Part shown: piece after piece, positions 31,878 to 34,036 of the stretch
Position numbering within the stretch: position 1 is the stretch's first letter
Layout: the number at the start of each line of letters is the position of its first letter
Source: Levilactobacillus tujiorum
Lineage (GTDB): Bacteria; Bacillota; Bacilli; Lactobacillales; Lactobacillaceae
Reading direction: 5' to 3'
Length of the DNA: 34,036 bases
Assembly (NCBI RefSeq): GCF_012641185.1
Contig: NZ_JAAXLK010000028.1
Coordinates: 1 to 34,036, forward strand
Made by a program: the position numbers and the translations under genes
The notes under the pieces: model-generated
The model's database searches: none
The model's input: the letters and a program-made list of their open reading frames with translations, nothing else
What the model was told of the DNA's origin: nothing

Positions 31878-31886
31878 TGGTATAAT
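31878..31886 (+). promoter_or_regulatory. Extended -10 promoter of ntdP
   Basis: TG-G-TATAAT lies 50 bp before the ATG, with TTCAAT 17 bp further up as a weak -35. Confidence 0.6.
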
Positions 31887-31936
31887 ATTGAATGAATTTT
31901 TATAGTTACCCGTTACTTAGAAAGTAGGGTTAATAC

Positions 31937-32488
31937 ATGACGCGCGAAGCTAGAGGACCTAAGGAAGGCGACTTCATTACGATCAAAAGCTACAAGCACG
32001 ACGGAAGTTTGCATCGAACTTGGCGCGACACGATGGTACTCAAAACAAGCGAAAATGCCCTCATCGGCGTAAATGATCACACGTTGGTCACGGAAGACGA
32101 TGGGCGGCGGTGGGTGACTCGAGAACCCGCTATCGTTTATTTCCACAAGCATTATTGGTTTAACATTGTTGCAATGATTCGAGATAATGGGGTGTCGTAT
32201 TACTGTAATTTGGCTTCCCCATACGTTTTGGATAAAGAGGCGCTTAAATACATTGATTATGATCTCGACGTGAAGGTCTTCCCCGATGGTGAAAAACGCC
32301 TGCTCGACGTTGATGAATACCAAGATTTCAGTCAACGCTGGCAGTACGGTAAGGAGACCGATCGCATCTTAAAGGCAAACGTTTTGACGCTCGTCGACTG
32401 GATTAATCATCATAAAGGGCCCTTCTCCCAAGCCTATGTCGATCTTTGGTATCAACGGTATCAGGAACTGTTACGTCGCTCAAACTAG
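31937..32488 (+). CDS. ntdP: Nucleoside tri-/diphosphate phosphatase, DUF402 family
   Basis: The 183-residue protein is an all-beta DUF402 domain of usual length. Typical blocks are [53 protein letters not shown] and the metal-binding [14 protein letters not shown]. Homologues such as Staphylococcus NtdP hydrolyse NTPs and NDPs with a divalent metal. It is likely cytoplasmic, and may control nucleotide pools or (p)ppGpp substrates. The Shine-Dalgarno sequence is weak (AGTAGGG). It is a monocistronic unit with its own promoter and terminator. Confidence 0.88.
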   Translation: MTREARGPKEGDFITIKSYKHDGSLHRTWRDTMVLKTSENALIGVNDHTLVTEDDGRRWVTREPAIVYFHKHYWFNIVAMIRDNGVSYYCNLASPYVLDKEALKYIDYDLDVKVFPDGEKRLLDVDEYQDFSQRWQYGKETDRILKANVLTLVDWINHHKGPFSQAYVDLWYQRYQELLRRSN

Positions 32489-32526
32489 TGCGGCGCAGAC
32501 CTGTAAGAGTTGTCTTCCGCATCACC

Positions 32527-32560
32527 AGGAGCAAGTCATTCGTGGCTCGCTCCTTTTTTT
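32527..32560 (+). terminator. Intrinsic terminator of ntdP
   Basis: AGGAGC (32527-32532) and GCTCCT (32549-32554) form a short stem with a long loop, followed by seven or more T. The T-tract is the strongest part. Confidence 0.7.
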
Positions 32561-32647
32561 AGAAAATATAGCGTCGCCGGGATTGGTAGCCAGCACGGGT
32601 CACCATCTCAGCGAGCAGATGAAGTCTTAACGAAGGGGGCCTTGTCT

Positions 32648-33760
32648 ATGAAGTGGGTGGCAAATTCACGGCTGATGTTTTGGTCCGTAGAATTGTTGAT
32701 TGTCGCAGCACTGATCTGGGTTTGTACACAGATTAGTTTTCTTTTTTCGCCGATTGGTATTTTTCTTTCCACGATTTTTGCCCCGATGTTGATTTCGGGT
32801 ATCCTATTTTATCTGCTTAACCCAGTTGTTAAGTTGCTAGAAAAGGTGCGTTGGAAGAAGTTGCGGATCAACCGCACTGGCGCAGTGGCGATCGTGTTCT
32901 TACTGTTAGTGTTGGTCCTGGTCGCTGGCGCCATGTGGTTAATTCCGCGGTTAGTGAGTCAGGTCACCACGTTAGTTGGCAACATCCCAGATTTTGCCAA
33001 GTCCAGTGAAGCCGTATTGAATAAGTTAATCAATCATCCGCTGTTGAAAGACATTGATTTTTCGAAATACCTCACGCAATTGCAGGCGGCGTTATCCAAG
33101 TATGCGCAGAGCTTTATGAGTGGGTTGACTAGTGGCATCGGCAGTATCATTGGGACCGTCACCACGGTTACAGTAACGGCGGTGACCGTTCCCGTGATGC
33201 TGTTCTACATGCTAAAGGATGGCGACAAATTCATGCCCGCAATCCGCCGGTGGTTGCCTAGCAAGCACGGTGAACAGACGGCCGAATTATTAAGTCGAAT
33301 GAACCATACGATTGCCCGTTACGTGGGCGGCCAAATTGTTGAGTGTTTATTCGTTGGGAGTTTTACGGCAATTGGCTACTTCTTTGTGGGTGAAAAGTAT
33401 GCGTTGCTCCTCGGCTTCTTTGCCGGAATCTGTAATTTAATTCCATACGTGGGCCCGTACATTGGGATTTTACCAGCGCTGATTGTGGCGTTTGCCACGA
33501 GTACCAGCCTGATCATTTACGTGATTATTGTGGTTGTGGTGGTCCAGCAGATTGATGGTAACCTGGTTTACCCCAACATCATTGGGAAGAGCCTACAGAT
33601 TCATCCGCTCACGATCATCATTATTTTATTAGCGGCGGGGAATATTGCTGGCTTGCTGGGGATGATTCTAGCGATTCCGCTGTACGCCGTGGTCAAAACG
33701 GTGGTGCAGTACCTGTACAGCATCTGGCAATTGGAGCATGCAGAGAAGAAGTCGGTCTGA
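32648..33760 (+). CDS. AI-2E/PerM-family permease
   Basis: The 370-residue integral membrane protein has about eight hydrophobic segments. The pattern FLSTIFAPMLISGILFYLLNPVV near the N-terminus, the amphipathic middle (LVSQVTTLVGNIPDF), VTVTAVTVPVMLFYMLKDG, GYFFVGEKYALLLGFFAGICNLIPYVGPYIG and IHPLTIIIILLAAGNIAGLLGMILAIPLYA are typical of the AI-2E family. Members include sodium/proton antiporters and possible autoinducer exporters; the substrate here is unknown. The start follows GAAGGGGG by about 8 bp; the open frame upstream runs through the ntdP terminator and is unlikely to be translated. Confidence 0.88.
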   Translation: MKWVANSRLMFWSVELLIVAALIWVCTQISFLFSPIGIFLSTIFAPMLISGILFYLLNPVVKLLEKVRWKKLRINRTGAVAIVFLLLVLVLVAGAMWLIPRLVSQVTTLVGNIPDFAKSSEAVLNKLINHPLLKDIDFSKYLTQLQAALSKYAQSFMSGLTSGIGSIIGTVTTVTVTAVTVPVMLFYMLKDGDKFMPAIRRWLPSKHGEQTAELLSRMNHTIARYVGGQIVECLFVGSFTAIGYFFVGEKYALLLGFFAGICNLIPYVGPYIGILPALIVAFATSTSLIIYVIIVVVVVQQIDGNLVYPNIIGKSLQIHPLTIIIILLAAGNIAGLLGMILAIPLYAVVKTVVQYLYSIWQLEHAEKKSV

Positions 33761-33840
33761 ACCAAACGGCTGAGTAAACTAGCGGTTAAAAGCTGTGATC
33801 TCTGTCGTATTCCAGTATCATAAAACTGGGGTAATTTGGT

Positions 33841-33940
33841 CGCACTCCGGCTGCCAGGGATTCCGCCTGCTGTGGGGACGCTTCAGCCTGGAAGAGCACC
33901 AGTCTTCTCGCTCGATTTGGAGTCACGAAAGATGACGTGT
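33841..33940 (-). repeat. Composite inverted-module element E, cut by an IS3-family insertion
   Basis: CGCACTCCGGCTGCCAGG and what follows matches the beta module of element C nearly base for base (C: 17281-17380), then stops in the H2 loop. After GACGTGT the sequence changes to ACCCCAAAAGTTGG, while element C continues into CTTCAAAG. The other half of the element should lie beyond the IS, outside the window. Confidence 0.75.
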
Positions 33941-34036
33941 ACCCCAAAAGTTGGAACGTTTTATGCTGCTTGTGCTAGCTCAAAGTCACGTGGTGATAAA
34001 TACCCAAGCTTACCTTGAATCCGATCATTATTATAA
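33938..34036 (-). mobile_element. IS3-family insertion sequence, one end (runs off the right edge)
   Basis: The IS end is TGTACCCCAAAAGTTGGAAC from 33938, with the 5'-TG typical of IS3-family termini, 23 bp outside the transposase stop codon. The insertion point within the GTGT of element E cannot be fixed to the base, because element and IS share those bases. The element continues beyond the window. Confidence 0.75.
33961..34036 (-). CDS. IS3-family transposase OrfB, C-terminal fragment
   Basis: The minus strand reads YNNDRIQGKLGYLSP, then RDFELAQAA and a stop. Y-N-x-x-R-I-Q-x-K-L-x-x-L-S-P is the conserved C-terminus of the IS3-family (IS150-like) DDE integrase core protein. Only 25 residues are in the window. 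The stop codon lies 23 bp from the IS end, as is usual in this family. Confidence 0.85.
   Translation of the reverse strand, partial: YNNDRIQGKLGYLSPRDFELAQAA

Noticed and set aside
33836-34018. Reading frame of 60 codons at the right edge
   Set aside because: It runs from element E into the IS end on the wrong strand for the transposase.

Overview
The window looks like chromosome of a Gram-positive lactobacillus. The gene families, the Shine-Dalgarno sites and -10 boxes, the SorC-type deo regulator, GntP/GntK with an RpiR regulator, an FHS-type sugar permease beside RbsD and a DUF402 (NtdP) gene all fit Lactobacillaceae. A Levilactobacillus brevis-like species is my best guess; this is family-level inference, not a database match.

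Layout. 1-109 is the end of an IS5-like element whose transposase reads out of the window to the left. 110-5451 is the nucleoside catabolism operon deoC-deoB-deoD-deoR(SorC)-pdp, preceded by a CcpA cre site and a LacI-type operator-like palindrome and followed by a candidate structured RNA and a terminator. 5888-7420 is a lone glutamate-cysteine ligase. 7584-9626 is a ribose unit (rbsD plus an FHS permease) with two copies of the same operator-like palindrome seen upstream of deoC. 10331-11881 is an APC amino acid permease. 11982-16316 is the gluconate locus: gntP and gntK on the minus strand, divergent from an RpiR-family regulator, with overlapping promoters. 16390-20810 holds a membrane-anchored GH25-like protein that has lost its catalytic acids, a small DUF4828-like protein, a Gfo/Idh/MocA oxidoreductase and a DEAD-box helicase. 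Then come tRNA-Arg(CCT), two small membrane proteins with a universal stress protein, a second gntP, a GtrB-like glycosyltransferase, UDP-GlcNAc 2-epimerase overlapping a NERD-domain protein, a YihY-family membrane protein, a flavodoxin, recX, a serine hydrolase, ntdP and an AI-2E-family permease. The right edge enters an IS3-family element.

How the genes work together. The deo enzymes break nucleosides down to free bases and deoxyribose-5-P or ribose-5-P. The rbs genes bring in and epimerise ribose, and gntP/gntK bring gluconate in as 6-phosphogluconate. All three feed the pentose-phosphate/phosphoketolase route of a heterofermenter. The wecB, glycosyltransferase and serine hydrolase genes act at the cell envelope.

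The most unusual content is a family of five large intergenic elements (about 9812-10248, 17281-17745, 28207-28484, 31314-31749 and 33841-33940). Each is built from two related modules of about 180 bp (alpha and beta) in inverted orientation. Each module folds into a series of hairpins whose stems change in a base-pair-compensated way between copies while the loops stay nearly constant. The elements lie behind gene 3' ends, three of them between convergent genes, and one is split by the IS3-family element. Other points worth a look are an Asp-to-Asn change at the catalytic position of DeoD, an RpiR regulator with no ATG/GTG/TTG at its evident start, and a candidate sRNA hairpin made of a perfect Shine-Dalgarno/anti-Shine-Dalgarno pair.
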